Shown in pieces: positions 11,629 to 23,172 of a stretch of 64,000 nt of DNA. The position numbers and the translations under genes were made by a program. The stretch is taken from positions 22,334,427-22,398,426 of the forward strand of contig OU342818.1 in the NCBI GenBank assembly GCA_910591455.2, written 5' to 3'. Origin of the DNA: Pholis gunnellus. Lineage: Eukaryota > Chordata > Actinopteri > Perciformes > Pholidae. The notes below the pieces were generated by a model, which had not been told where the DNA came from, made no database searches, and saw only the letters and a list, made by a program, of their open reading frames with translations. Every line of letters starts with the position of its first letter. Position 1 is the stretch's first letter.

Positions 11629-14582
11629 ATTGCCCCTTGTGACTATTTTATGACCTTCCACGGTACTGGGCTGTATCTCACACACAACATCATCATCACC
11701 ATCATTTTAAGGAGTTAACACCAAAAAGCTTTTATTTTGAAAGCAAACATTTCACCAGCAGCTTCTTGCATGATACAGCAGGCTCTTGAATTTCTCTACC
11801 TGTCCAATTCAGTCTCACCTTGATACAAACCTCTATTTGGGCTTCAATTATGTTCTCTATACTCTCTGTAATGATAATGCTTTATATTTCTGTATGGGTG
11901 GATGTATGTGTTTGGCTCTGAATTTAAGGGAGCGGTATAAGTTCCCCAACATGGAATTTCAAGATGTCAGTAATGTTTTATGGTAATTTAAGTAGTTTTA
12001 TCTCAATTTAAACATAAAGTTCTATAAGCTTTTAAATGCGTATAACTTTAAGAGAGCACTTTTTAAGACCCAGAAGATGATTGGTTCCAGAAATAAAAGT
12101 CCAGTTAAGATGGTTGGACCCTCCATGACTTGACAATAACACATCATCTAGCAGTTTGTCCACATAAACCTTAAATGTTAAAAAGTCAAAGGTAGTTATG
12201 ATGTGCTTTATCCGACATGTGCGTCAGCCTCAAAGTTCACTAATTATCGACAATCTACTGACGTGACAACAGCTCTGTCTGCTGGTCATGTTGAGGAAAA
12301 GCAACTGCAGTGTGTATTATTAGTGTAGTGCACATTTACTTCTTTTCAGACAACCATCCTGGCACAGAACAAGTAAATGCTCCAAAAAGATCAGAACCGA
12401 CAGGTCTGTTAAGGATTCATAAAGGCTAAATCAGGGTTTACGATGATATAATAGACACGTAAAGCTTACAAATTACAAAAACAAGCAGAAAACCCCCAAA
12501 GAAAAGTTCAAAACAGTATGCAAAGGCAAAAATAAGATGGAAACTGGAAACAAAACCGTTTTGGATAAAGAATTCAAACCACCTGAGATTAGAGGGCATG
12601 AGAGAAGAAAGAGAGCTGGTTAGTGCGTGTGGGAGGTCTGTGTGTGTTCAACAACAGAAAGCGGGAGTGATTGAGGGCAGCAACCTTTCATTCTGTGCTT
12701 ATTCGGCATCTCATTGAGGATATGAAAGAAATTGTCTGTATCTTTAAAGAGAGACCTGCTCTCACCAATTTCACAAAAACAAATAATTTCCTTATAAAGC
12801 GTCAACTTCGAGTGGGTGGTCGTCGAGACTGTGAGCAACTGGGGTGAATCCAGCAATGTTGCAGTAAATCAAAGCGTTGCCTGGAAAGCAACAGAAACCT
12901 CCAAATGTGCATCTGAGGGGGAGTGTCCCTGCAGGTGAGTGTGACATCAAAAGAAGAGGAAGATCAGTGATGCACTGTACTCACAGAGAGCCTGTGAGAA
13001 TGTGTGGCTTCTTCTTCTTCTTCTTTTGATATTTGAAGCGTGACATAAAGCCCCAACACTGAACTCTGTCTTCACAATCAGCTTTGACACCTGGGAGGAA
13101 GAGTTTTCACTCTCTTTTGACTTGACGACATCGGACGCAGAAGATAAAGAATCGTTGGTCTGCAAGGTATGTAAGTTCTGAATAGAGGATATGAGCACAA
13201 ATACGAGCTTAACGCTCCAAAATATGTGCAGGATTCTTTTTTTTCAGTTTGGTGACTGCAAAAATGTATTTTATTGTGTCTATATCATTATTAATTTAGC
13301 AGCATCTAGAAGTGGAACTGTAATTGAATGATTAGGCCTTGACGCAGTGAACGTGATACATTTTAAAACTGTACTGATCAATGATCAATCAATCAAACTT
13401 TATTTCAGACTCAGGGTCCATATAAGACAAATACATAACATGATATACAAGAGCAATAAAAGTACATAGGCCAGCTGTACCAATGTCTCCACAGACTGGG
13501 ACTGGTACGTGTGCTACTAACCTTATGTTGGTTAATTCCAAGATGATGTCATTTTCAGAGTCATTAAGCCGACAAATAAATGTATACATAAGATTTCTTC
13601 AAACAGTTTGAAAAGTATTGACGAACATTTCACCGGCACTACTCCATCTCGGTCTCTTTAGTGCTACAGTAAATAAAGATTGACTTAGATCCCTTTTAAA
13701 CCTGAAGGTGATGACTTTTTAAGTGCATAGTGTTTCACAGGCGGAACACTTTTACAGAACTGTCAGTCAGTTCTGTAAAATATGGAAACAATATTTACAG
13801 AGAATGGAGTTCTCAAAACAAGTCTCTAAACAAAAGGCTCACACTTCTCTCGTTCTGTCTTCTTCCCAGACAAATATGAGCAAAACCTAGAATAACTTCC
13901 TCATCGACCACAAGCAGAACTACAGTTACATATCGTCTTACTCTAGTGATTTGTGAGAAGTGAAAGTGCTGAGACGAGAGAAAACATCACATTGTCATAT
14001 CTGCTCCATACATCGGGTTTTCTGAAGAAGTGAGTTGAAGCACGCGACAGGTTTCTCGTATGCTACTGTTTGCTTAAAGGAGAGATCCTGTTGATGTGCT
14101 CGTGTACTGTCTCACTGATAGTCATCAGATAAAACAGAAGTCTACTGTTCGTGTGTGAAGCAGAGGAACTCTTTGATCATCACTTTTTGATTTGCTGGTG
14201 TTTACCAAGCTCGTTACATGTTAGTGACCTTCCTACACACACACTGATAAAGATCTAATCAGCCTCTGAGATCAGACAGCACAAAGTGCAGCCACCCGCT
14301 GCGTGCATTCACTTAATGTCTAATTGGGTCACTGACAGCCGGAGGAAGAGCTGAACTAGAACACAGGCTTTTATCCTGTAAACAGACATAAAAGCTGTGA
14401 ATGTGATGTGAGTGTTACGCGGTCATCGCAGGGTGCACGCTGTGCTCTAAACCTGAAAAAGGATGCGATAGGTTATATGGTGGTACCACTTTATATCTTT
14501 ATTTTATAATGAACAAGTATTGTCATCTGTTTGAGAATAAATATCAGTGTACAGTTACAATTAATAAAACATTTTACTATGG

Positions 14583-15196
14583 TAGAGGGTGTATTCAGAT
14601 ATGTACTTAAGTAAAAGTAGAAATACCACAGTTTAAAAATGCTTCATTACAAGTCAAAGTCCTGTATTCAAAATGTCACTGGCAAGTAACGAAGCACATT
14701 TGCAAGTGTAAGTACTGTGCTTCAGTCCAATTTTGTGGTACATTCTACTTCTACTCCACTTTTACAATTATAGCTTTGGTTACTAGTTTCTTTTGCATAT
14801 TAACAGAAAATATACTCAACTAATAAATCCTTGTGTAAAACCATATATTTGGCTTCCCAGCAGTATATGAAGTATAGCTACAATTAGCCCCAGTTTTACC
14901 AGCTGCAATATTAAAATGATGTACACATTAATGCATCAATAGTTATAATCTAATAATATCATATTGGTGAAATAAGGGACATTTTGCACAATTCATTCTT
15001 TTCCAGTTAGTATATTTTGATACTAATATGTATTTTTACTGAAGTAACATTTTAAATGCAGACTTTTATTTGTAACATAGTATTTCTACTGGTTGAGTAC
15101 AATATTTGAAAGTATAAAGTAGTATGAAATGAAAGTAGCCCTGTATTTAAGTACACTGCTTATGGAAATATACTTAGTAGAAGTCCACCACTTCCC
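14583..15196 (+). mobile_element. Dispersed teleost repeat, copy 1, ending about 100 bp before ccr6
   Basis: It starts with a degenerate form (GTAGAGGGTGTATTCAGATA) of the end that copy 2 at 21.2-21.7 kb carries in reverse, continues with TACTTAAGTAAAAGTAGAAA, and ends near AGAAGTCCACCACTTCC. The interior has runs such as CTACTTCTACTCCACTTTTA that match copy 2. The length of about 0.6 kb, imperfect inverted ends and no ORF fit a non-autonomous DNA transposon. Orientation is arbitrary; copy 2 is inverted relative to it. Confidence 0.65.
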
Positions 15197-15280
15197 AAAG
15201 TAAGCCTTATTAAAACGTGACAACAGATTTTGTTGTATTCCCTAATTATTGTCTGTTTGGTGGAAATGCTCATCTTTTCT

Positions 15281-15297
15281 CCTCCAGATCCAAAACA
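15281..15297 (+). promoter_or_regulatory. ccr6: Probable splice acceptor in front of the ccr6 coding exon
   Basis: The pyrimidine-rich CATCTTTTCTCCTCCAG at 15271-15287 is followed 9 bp later by the ATG at 15297. This implies that a non-coding 5' exon lies upstream, as is usual for chemokine receptor genes. The frame is also open upstream of the acceptor back to about 15249, but those codons lie in the presumed intron. Confidence 0.55.
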
Positions 15298-16394
15298 TGT
15301 CGACGGTGACTCCATACTATGATGACAGTACGAGATTTGAGCCAGATTACCCATTGGATGAAGAGCCCTGCAACCTCGACCCCAACCCCGTGGAAGTCAT
15401 CAGCCAAACATACATCCACTCCATCATCTGTGCCTTCGGCCTGATTGGCAACGTTCTGGTGATCGTCACCTACATATTCTACAAGAGAACCAAGACCATG
15501 ACCGACGTCTATCTCTACAATGTAGCCGTGGCGGACCTGATCTTCGTGGTCGCCCTGCCATTTATCATCTACAACGAGCAGCACAGTTGGTTAATGGGCT
15601 CTGTGGTTTGCAAGATGCTGAGGTCAGCCTACAGCATCAACCTCTACAGTGGCATGCTCCTGTTGGCGTGCATTAGTGGTGACCGCTACGTTGCTATAGT
15701 CCAGGCCAGAAGATCCTTCGGTGCACGCTCACGCACTCTGCTCTACAGCCGCCTTATCTGCTCAGCTATTTGGGTGTTCGCAGTGGCTTTAACTCTGCCC
15801 ACACTCCTCTACACCGAGCGCTTTGAAGAGCAGAATCTGGGGGCTCAAACCGCCAATGTCATGTGTCAGCTGTCTTTCAGCAAGACAGAAACTGCAAAGC
15901 TAATGAAGGTGGTGGTTCCCAGCCTTCAAATGGCCATTGGCTTCCTGCTGCCTCTGCTGGTGATGGTGTTCTGCTACTCCAGCATCGTGTGCACCTTGCT
16001 GAGAGCCAAGAGCAGCCAGAGGCACAAGGCCGTCCGCGTGATTATGGCAGTTGTCGTGGTTTTCATCGTGTGCCACCTCCCCTACAATGTCACTCTGCTG
16101 AACCACACTCTGTCTCTTTTCAAGGAGAGGAGTTGTGACGCAGAAAAGATCAAAATCCAAGTGCTGGCCGTCTCCAGGAGCATAGCCTACTTCCACTGCT
16201 GTCTCAATCCCGTCCTCTATGCCTTTATCGGGGTGAAGTTCAGGAGCCACTTCCAGCAAATAATGTTGGACTTGTGGTGCTTTAGCAAAAAGTACATCTA
16301 CACCGCTCGCTCGTCACGCGCGACGTCCGATATTTGCATCTCAGGCCGCATGTCTTCAGATGGCTCCAACAACATGATGTCATTCAGTGCATGA
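15297..16394 (+). CDS. ccr6: CCR6-like C-C chemokine receptor (seven-transmembrane GPCR)
   Basis: The 365-residue protein is a rhodopsin-family receptor of the plasma membrane that would couple to Gi and guide leukocytes towards a CC chemokine (CCL20 for mammalian CCR6). Visible features: an acidic N-terminus with paired tyrosines (YYDD) for possible sulfation; chemokine-receptor cysteines at 25 (N-terminus), 105 (TM3), 190 (loop 2) and 280 (loop 3); the DRYVAIVQA motif at 129-137; and NPVLYAF in TM7. TM5-TM6 RHKAVRVIMAVVVVF, and KFRSHFQ leading to DLWCFSKKY after TM7, closely resemble the same parts of human CCR6 (RHKAIRVIIAVVLVF; DLWC-x-x-KKY). The serine-rich tail offers GRK sites. The ATG (A at -3) follows a splice acceptor by 9 bp. 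Teleosts carry more than one ccr6-like gene, so orthology (a or b copy) is open. The nearest alternatives are CCR7- or CCR9-like receptors, which fit less well. Confidence 0.93.
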   Translation: MSTVTPYYDDSTRFEPDYPLDEEPCNLDPNPVEVISQTYIHSIICAFGLIGNVLVIVTYIFYKRTKTMTDVYLYNVAVADLIFVVALPFIIYNEQHSWLMGSVVCKMLRSAYSINLYSGMLLLACISGDRYVAIVQARRSFGARSRTLLYSRLICSAIWVFAVALTLPTLLYTERFEEQNLGAQTANVMCQLSFSKTETAKLMKVVVPSLQMAIGFLLPLLVMVFCYSSIVCTLLRAKSSQRHKAVRVIMAVVVVFIVCHLPYNVTLLNHTLSLFKERSCDAEKIKIQVLAVSRSIAYFHCCLNPVLYAFIGVKFRSHFQQIMLDLWCFSKKYIYTARSSRATSDICISGRMSSDGSNNMMSFSA

Positions 16395-16533
16395 CACTGA
16401 AGTGGTACAAGCCGTCAGCAATGCTCATTAGCAGTGCCAATGATCGAGCAGCCTCTCATCGTTCCCAACAAGCTGTTACTTTGCTTTAGCTGTACATAAG
16501 TAGAGGTGAATGCATCTGTGCAAAATGTGCTTG

Positions 16534-16539
16534 AATAAA
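16534..16539 (+). terminator. ccr6: Polyadenylation signal AATAAA for ccr6
   Basis: A canonical AATAAA hexamer lies 140 bp after the ccr6 stop codon (16392-16394), giving a short 3' UTR. It is the first canonical signal downstream. Confidence 0.7.
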
Positions 16540-19500
16540 ACATGTAGGGTATTTGAAATCTACTGAATTCTCAGCAAACATTAGCAAGTTACCTTCAATA
16601 TAACATACAATAATATTGTTGAGGTCTTTTTCTCCAAACTGTTTTAAAAGGCACTAATAAGCATGTCACTTTCAATATGAATGTAATTTATATGATCTAA
16701 AATGGAACATCAACACACATGATAAAGTAAAGTATAGCAAATTTGATGGTTAAATACTTAAATAGATACTAAGCAATTACAGGTTGTCAATGCAATATTT
16801 AGAGCAGAGGTATTGCCTCCACACGGCTCTCAACGTACCTACTTGGTTAAGTTTAGGAAAATATCATGTTTTCGCTAAAAAATGAACCCATTCTAGCAGA
16901 CAGCCAAGAAGGCAAACTTCTTCCATGTGCAGCCGGCGGTTAGCAGCTAACGTAGCCACCAGTGTACAGACTTGTTAAGCAGGAACAGCACAGGTGTAAC
17001 CAATAACACAATGGCTCCATTCTATGTAACAGTACCAGTTAAATATATCCACAATACCACAATTCTGGGCCCTGGACAAGGGACACCTAAATGGGAAAAA
17101 AAAGCTATCATTTGTGTTCGTAGTTTCACCTTTTGATCCTATGACAAGTCAAAATGTCTGCTGTGAGAAACATCTATACGTTTTTACATGGTTTTATTAT
17201 TAGGGCATTAACATGGGGAGAATATCTGCCGATTGTTGAGGTAAAAAGATACATTCTATGTTAATGTCCTTGTTTTCAAATACTCAGATGGACATAACAT
17301 TTCACTATGATTTAATGTAGTCTCTCACGTATTGAGGCACATGAAATTACATGTCAACTACAATTCTTGTTGATGTTTTTTGTTAGATAATTTAACTGAA
17401 ATGTACATGTTGTTGATGACATTATTCTCTTCATATCTGTTAGCTAGCAAGTTTTGATCCACTCGCATTTGATTTCAATTCAGAAATCTCTGATCGATCT
17501 TTACGTTTACAGAAAAAGTAATAGAATTTTTAAATCCCAAATTATTAATTCATCCCTTGATTTTGAACAAATCATTACATACATATATCTAGAAATATTT
17601 GTTAATGATGTATTATACTTAAAATCTCACCCAAAACCCATTCTGAAGAAGTTGTGAGTCTTTTTTTTGCGTATTCCCCTTCTTCACTGCTGCTTATAGC
17701 AGCCGGACAAAACGTTACATTCTCTGTGATTAATATGAAAAAGATGAAATAAGACGGTCTGAGATATTTTTTATTTACACAACACCGTCTACGCATAAAC
17801 CCTTCAACATATATGAGTATTACTACACAGAACCATAAACTATGGGACACAGTCACAGGACGTGTTGACTTGGATGCATGGAAACAACTCACGAGGGCTG
17901 CTTTTGGTTCTATCTTTAAAAATATAACTGGAAGCACTGATGTATGATTGTGACACATTTGGATATTTTATTATTCATGTCATAACAACATCTTGTTTTA
18001 TTGTATTCCCGTGTATGATTTTGAGCAAGTCTGGTCACTTAAGAAAATAAAAGGATGAGAACATAATAGTTCTTCTCTACACATTTTCTAGAACCATAGG
18101 CATTCTATTTTGTTATTAAGTTTTCCATATTTTGTATATCAGATTGTTTGCTTCTGTCCTATTTCCTTATTAAATCCTTATTAAATCCCTTAAAAAGTGT
18201 ATTTTCTTTAACAGTTAATCTGCATTTGAAATAATAAACAATAATATTGATAAACAGATAACAATACCAAAATCGTGTCCCTTTGCCTATGTGTGCCTAT
18301 CTGTGGGCATCGGGACCGGCTTTGGGTATCAGAAGCACTCTTGTTTCTGTTCGTAGTCAGCGTAGTATTGACCAATCGGGTTCGAGCAGGCTTTGGTCTA
18401 ATGCAGAGCAAAAGAGGTGGAAGGCATGAAGAGTGAGATTGTTAGTGTTACGGTAAGAGTATCAGGTTAAGCCGAACAAAGGAGTAGGACCGGTCATGCC
18501 TCTTTCTCAAGACACATACAACTTCATTTTACACTATTGATATTCTCTTTTAATCATCACATAAATAACGATGTAAAATAGATGTTGTGCCATTAAATAG
18601 CATGTAAAACACACTTAACTCAATGCTGATCAACTTTTCTGCAATCTGTCAATGTCTTCTTTATGGGGCAAGACAGAAAATGTATCTTCCTGCACCCATA
18701 AAGGTCACTTCCTGTGGTTGGTTTAGAATATACGTCAAAAGTGACAAATGCCACCACAGGTTTCCAGAGTCAAGGGGGTAAAAGCTTCAGAGATTTGCGA
18801 GCATAAGCTGTTAAAGTGGAACAACAGTGGATTTCCCTCTGAGGCACGGAGCACAGATACAAATATAATAGAGGTCCTAATAGAGTCTAATTCAGTGCAC
18901 ATCAACAACAGCATGAACGTCATTGATTACCTGTTCTAAAAAGTATTTTTAGGTCCACTGACATTTCATGACAGACACAGAAATTGTTATTCTACGATTT
19001 GGTGACAATGTGAAATGTGCTTCAAAGCACAGCGCTCTTATGGCGGCTTGATGTCTGTGTCACATTGCTTTAAAAAGGTGCTCAGTAAGGAATTTAGAGC
19101 ATATCCATTGGCTCTCATTATGGCAGCGTCTTAAGCCGGCAGCTAGGAGCTAACAGTGCTAACGGTGCTAACAGTACAAACATGAGCAACACTGAGACTT
19201 TGCTCTCTGCTCAGGCAGACATTACTCCTCTATATCTTTACATAGATGGTAGCTGCCATAGTAATGCTTTGAATTATGAATTAAGCACCTTCAAGGAAAG
19301 AGACACCGAGCATGGACCACAGGTAGACTAAACGCCAGGCCTGGTAACATCCAAACTTACTTTTACAGCCAAGTAGTTCAACAGCATGGCTTGCAAACTA
19401 AATGATTGTCTTAAAACTATTTCCCTTATAATTAATTAAATTAAAGTTATTTACTTAAAATGAAATTGAGTGTTTCCATATTGTAATTCTACTCTAACTC

Positions 19501-21185
19501 TGTATACACAGCACCTAATAAATGTCTGAAGAGGGATTCTCTTCAGTTATTCTTCCTAAAAATGTTCTTTTAATGGGCTTGAGTCAAATTAGAGATTTTG
19601 AGCTATAGAAATAAAACCCACATTCAAATAAATATAACAGAGGCAATGCTAACACCAAGAGAAGGAAGAAGCTACAGTTATTTGCATTTTGATAAAAGAG
19701 CTCAGGTGTACGTCAAGACTGCAGTTTGTAACCAAAGTCACTTTCTTCACGTCTCAGAAACAACGATATTACTGCAATAACTGCATCAAATTGATGTATT
19801 TCCATGTTTGAACATGTAATGATCCACACAACTTTGGGGCCACAGCGTTGACGAAGTACAATGTTAAAACGCAACGTTAACACCTTCACTTTTATCAACA
19901 AAGACACAAATGCAATGTGCAAAAATGTGTACGGCAAAACCACATTACACAAAGCACACAGCAGTTTGCTGTTTATCTGATGCTGGTATCTCTTTTATGA
20001 AACGGAGCACTGTCAGTGTTGGGAACACAAGATACTGTTGCCCAGTACACACCTGTGACATCATAAGTACAAATTGGTGATCAACTCCCCATGAGAACAA
20101 GTGTTCTACATAAAGGAAGCATCTGAACAGCAGCATTCCTTCTTTCCATCACTGGATGTCCTCAGTAAGCTTTGTTGAGTTATTGGTTTTACTTCATGGA
20201 TGAAATACTATCCTTTATTTATCCTCTCCATGTTCCAAATGATTTACTGTATGTAAAGAAACGCTTCCTCGCCAGTTACTTGTTAGTTCTACTTCTGTTA
20301 AGTTCACATCTCAACGTTTGCTGTCCTTCTTGTTCTGCTGTGTTTGACTTACAGCTTGCTCAAACCTGTAAAATCTTTGCCAGGGTTTCTCTGTTGGGCA
20401 CGTTGGCTTCAGGCCTGTTTATTGCCACACCACATGTTAACTTATACCCTCATATCACACACTCCTAGTTACTGACATAAAGACCTTTTACATACCCGAT
20501 GATTATCTTTTGGGTTCGGCTGTTTCTTAGTCCCTTGTGCATTTTGAATATGTGTGGCATTACTATCGTTGAGCCAGCTGGTCACAGAGGTCGACTGTAT
20601 GGAATTCCAGAAGTGACATTACGCAATGTTAATCCTTCAATCAAATTGATATTTCACTCGAGACCCGTTGGGACACATTTGAATGCCAGATGTGAACTGC
20701 AGTTAAACTCAGCTGGATCCAGGCGGAGTGTGGACACATCTGGACACAAGATAATGTGTCTGAACGGGCCGAGTGGGATAGTATAGGATCTGCCTCATTT
20801 TCCATGTACTTTTGCCACAAGACTGGCCACTAGGTGTCCTCGGTGAGTTGACTGTCTGTGAGCCTTTTATGATTGTTTGCATAATAGATCAAAACAGACG
20901 TACAAAATCAAAACCAATCAACACATGATCTGAGCGCCTCTCTCACGGGACAGTGAAAACTCAAAAACACAGATGTCATAACATTGCGCAACTTTTCATG
21001 CTCTATACAGTATATTAAAATGCCAGAATATGTGGTGAAACAGTGTAGGACAGGTGTAAGTGATAACATTAGTGACGGCTCTGTTCCATCTAGGTGTCCC
21101 AGGAGGTTATGCAAGTTGTGAACCTGCATCGTACCATGCAGGGCCATGACACGCACAAATGGAATGTGTGCCATTAGCAATGTTG
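16540..21185. other. Intergenic DNA, repeat-rich, no gene recognised
   Basis: Only short open frames on both strands are seen. At 16811-16834 is a motif (TGCCTCCACACGGCTCTCAA) that recurs at 24757-24780 with small changes and in reverse at 50441-50464, marking a dispersed repeat. The strongly AT-rich part at 17400-18200 contains short frames on both strands that I cannot assign to any family. Confidence 0.55.
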
Positions 21186-21718
21186 TGAGTTGTTGTGGTC
21201 ATGTACATTTACTCAAGAACTGTACTTAAGTACAATTTTCAGGTATTTACATTTGATGCTAATTGCTTCTACTAAACTACATTTGGAAGCCAGGATTGTT
21301 CTTTTTACTCCACTGCATTTATTTGACAACATGAGTTACTTGTTTCTTCACAGATGTATTAATACAAAACCTAAAATCAACGAATAAAGTATTGTGTATT
21401 TTTATAGATTAAAGCTAATTTGAAGCTAATTTCACAGTGGCCAAACTGTGCAATTACAACGTCTAGGTCTGTCACGTGATGCCCCAAAAGACTTCTCCCC
21501 ATATACTTAGAATGGAAAAGAGACGCCTGTAAAACAGCAAATCTTTTTTTGAGCACCTTTTGAACTACTTTTACTTTTGGTCCTTTAAGTATATTTTCCT
21601 GCTAATACTTGAGAACGATTTTGAATGCAGGATTTTTACTTGTACACAAGTATTTCTACACTGGTATTACTACTTTGAGTAAAGTAAAAGATCTGAGTAC
21701 TTCTTCCACCACTGCCTG
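21186..21718 (-). mobile_element. Dispersed teleost repeat, copy 2 (inverted relative to copy 1)
   Basis: The right end reads AAAGATCTGAGTACTTCTTC followed by CACCACTG. Its reverse complement matches the left end of the copy at 14583-15196 (GTATTCAGATA, then TACTTAAGTAAAAGTAG and AATACCA). Shared interior words include TTTACTCCACTGCATTT and TTTGAATGCAGGATTTTTAC in matching order. No coding capacity. The boundaries are approximate. Confidence 0.65.
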
Positions 21719-22452
21719 ACTGCTTTTGGGTGTAGTCTCCAGTTTCCTCAGATGTTACACTATTTACAAGGCCCTGTGCTTCACCCACACAGGTGGTTTC
21801 ACTTACTTTGGAAGAATAGTGCTCTTCTCGGGAGTGTGCAGAGTGTGTTTGCTGGACATCTTCCTCACTCTCCTGCTATCTGTGTTGCATCAGTTACGCC
21901 TTCATCATTGTTACTGGTGCATGGAGAGTTTGGTGGCCAGCATAGCTCTGCCCAGCATAATTAAACAGATTGATGTATGCCATAACAGCAAAAAAACATG
22001 CAATAGGCCCTCCTTTCATGACAGACATTTTGTCATGTCAAAAGTCAACTTTAACAGGGATGATGTGTGTGTTTTGAAGTGGGGTGCCGATTTCTCACAG
22101 CTTTCTCACAGACAAACAGCTGCTGCAGCTACACATATTGCTGCTGAGAGCAGCGAGGTTGAAAACACTGCAAGCAAGTTGTAGGCCTTAAAACCAAAAC
22201 AGTAGAGTCGGCGGAATTGTTTTTTCCGCCGAAATATTGTTTTAGATTGTTACTGTACTGTTATCTTACTGACTTTAAACAATTAGTTACAGGAACTATT
22301 TATTTCCACTGACTGACTGTCAAACTAGTAAACGAAAGACATTTCTATGGCATTCTTTCTCTGCATGCATTTGTTCATGTTCAACCTGAGCCAGGCCAAA
22401 CAACAATGAGAGCAATCATATCACATTCATACAGTGTTGTGGTATACAACTG
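21719..22452. other. Intergenic DNA, no gene recognised
   Basis: A plus-strand frame of about 150 codons (21726-22184) has no recognisable domain and low-complexity-free but unrecognised sequence. A small hairpin GGCGGAA...TTCCGCC lies at about 22209-22231. Confidence 0.5.
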
Positions 22453-23019
22453 TTTAAGGGACAGTTCAGCCCAAAATGAATTTTTTTTCATCTCACCTAT
22501 AGTGCCATTTGTCAATCCAGATTGTGTTGTTGTGAGTTGCTTAGTGTGGATGACCGTATCACCGCGCAGAAGGTGAGCATCACCTAGCTCCACCGAGCTA
22601 GCTAACGTTAGCCAACATAGCTGAGGAGGACGCCATTGATGTTTACGTCTCACACTGTCACGAGCAAGAACCTCTCGTCCATGAGTAGATGAATGCTTCC
22701 TTCTGCACGGTGATACGGTTGACAGCTGGAGTTTGGTAGAAGACAACAAGGTTTGTAGGTTATTTTGAGTAACGGGGTCATGATCCCTGGAAAGAGACAT
22801 TACTGTAGAGTGTAGAGTTTTTCAAATGTATTTTTCGGCGCTTTGAACACACAAGCAGAATGTAATATTGTGCTATTAAATTAAAGAGAAAGCAGTCATC
22901 TCTACAGCCGATATCTACACTAAGCAACTCACACCAAAACAATCTAGACTGATAAACAGCACTACAGGTAAGACAAAAAATATGTTTTTCTTTATTTTGG
23001 GGTAAACTGTTCCTTTGAA
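22453..23019. mobile_element. MITE-like element with imperfect terminal inverted repeats
   Basis: The left end TTTAAGGGACAGTTCAGCCC continues AAAAT. The right end is ATTTTGGGGTAAACTGTTCC then TTTGAAA, its imperfect reverse complement over about 25 bp. The left end lies in a TTAA, which would suit a piggyBac-type target site, but the right flank reads TTTGAAA, so a TTAA duplication is not confirmed. Internal sequence includes the words AACGTTAGC and CCGTATCACC that recur in fish repeats. The minus-strand open frame across it (22381-22800) is not a gene I recognise. Confidence 0.6.
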
Positions 23020-23115
23020 AAAACATGTTTTACTTGTTAACGCACTGGGATTGGATCAGTTCTTGGTATCAGCCGATATGCAAGTTCAGGTATCTGTATT
23101 GCCAAAAAACTGCCA

Positions 23116-23172
23116 AAAAACATGTTACCAACTGTTTCTTTCCCAATAGGAAACAGTTGGTAACATGTTTTT
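23116..23172. repeat. Perfect 23-bp inverted repeat with an 11-bp loop
   Basis: The left arm (23116-23138, AAAAACATGTTACCAACTGT then TTC) and the right arm (23150-23172) are exact reverse complements. They are separated by TTTCCCAATAG. The structure could fold into a long stable hairpin. It lies about 100 bp right of the MITE at 22453-23019. Confidence 0.95.

Larger units (their letters stand above)
10241..14582. other. Intergenic DNA with small repeats
   Basis: No exon is recognised. The stretch holds an AT-rich simple repeat at 10313-10391 and an inverted-repeat element at 11393-11628 (both listed separately). A further stretch at about 13383-13560, with TCAATCAATCAAACTTTATT at its left edge, looks like the 3' tail of a dispersed retroelement. 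It would contain the 5' regulatory region of the ccr6-like gene on its right side. Confidence 0.55.

Noticed and set aside
15270..16259. Minus-strand and alternate-frame open frames over the ccr6 exon
   Set aside because: Antisense or out-of-frame shadows of the GPCR coding sequence.
22381..22800. 139-codon minus-strand open frame as a gene
   Set aside because: It lies mostly in a MITE-like element with inverted ends and has no protein resemblance.
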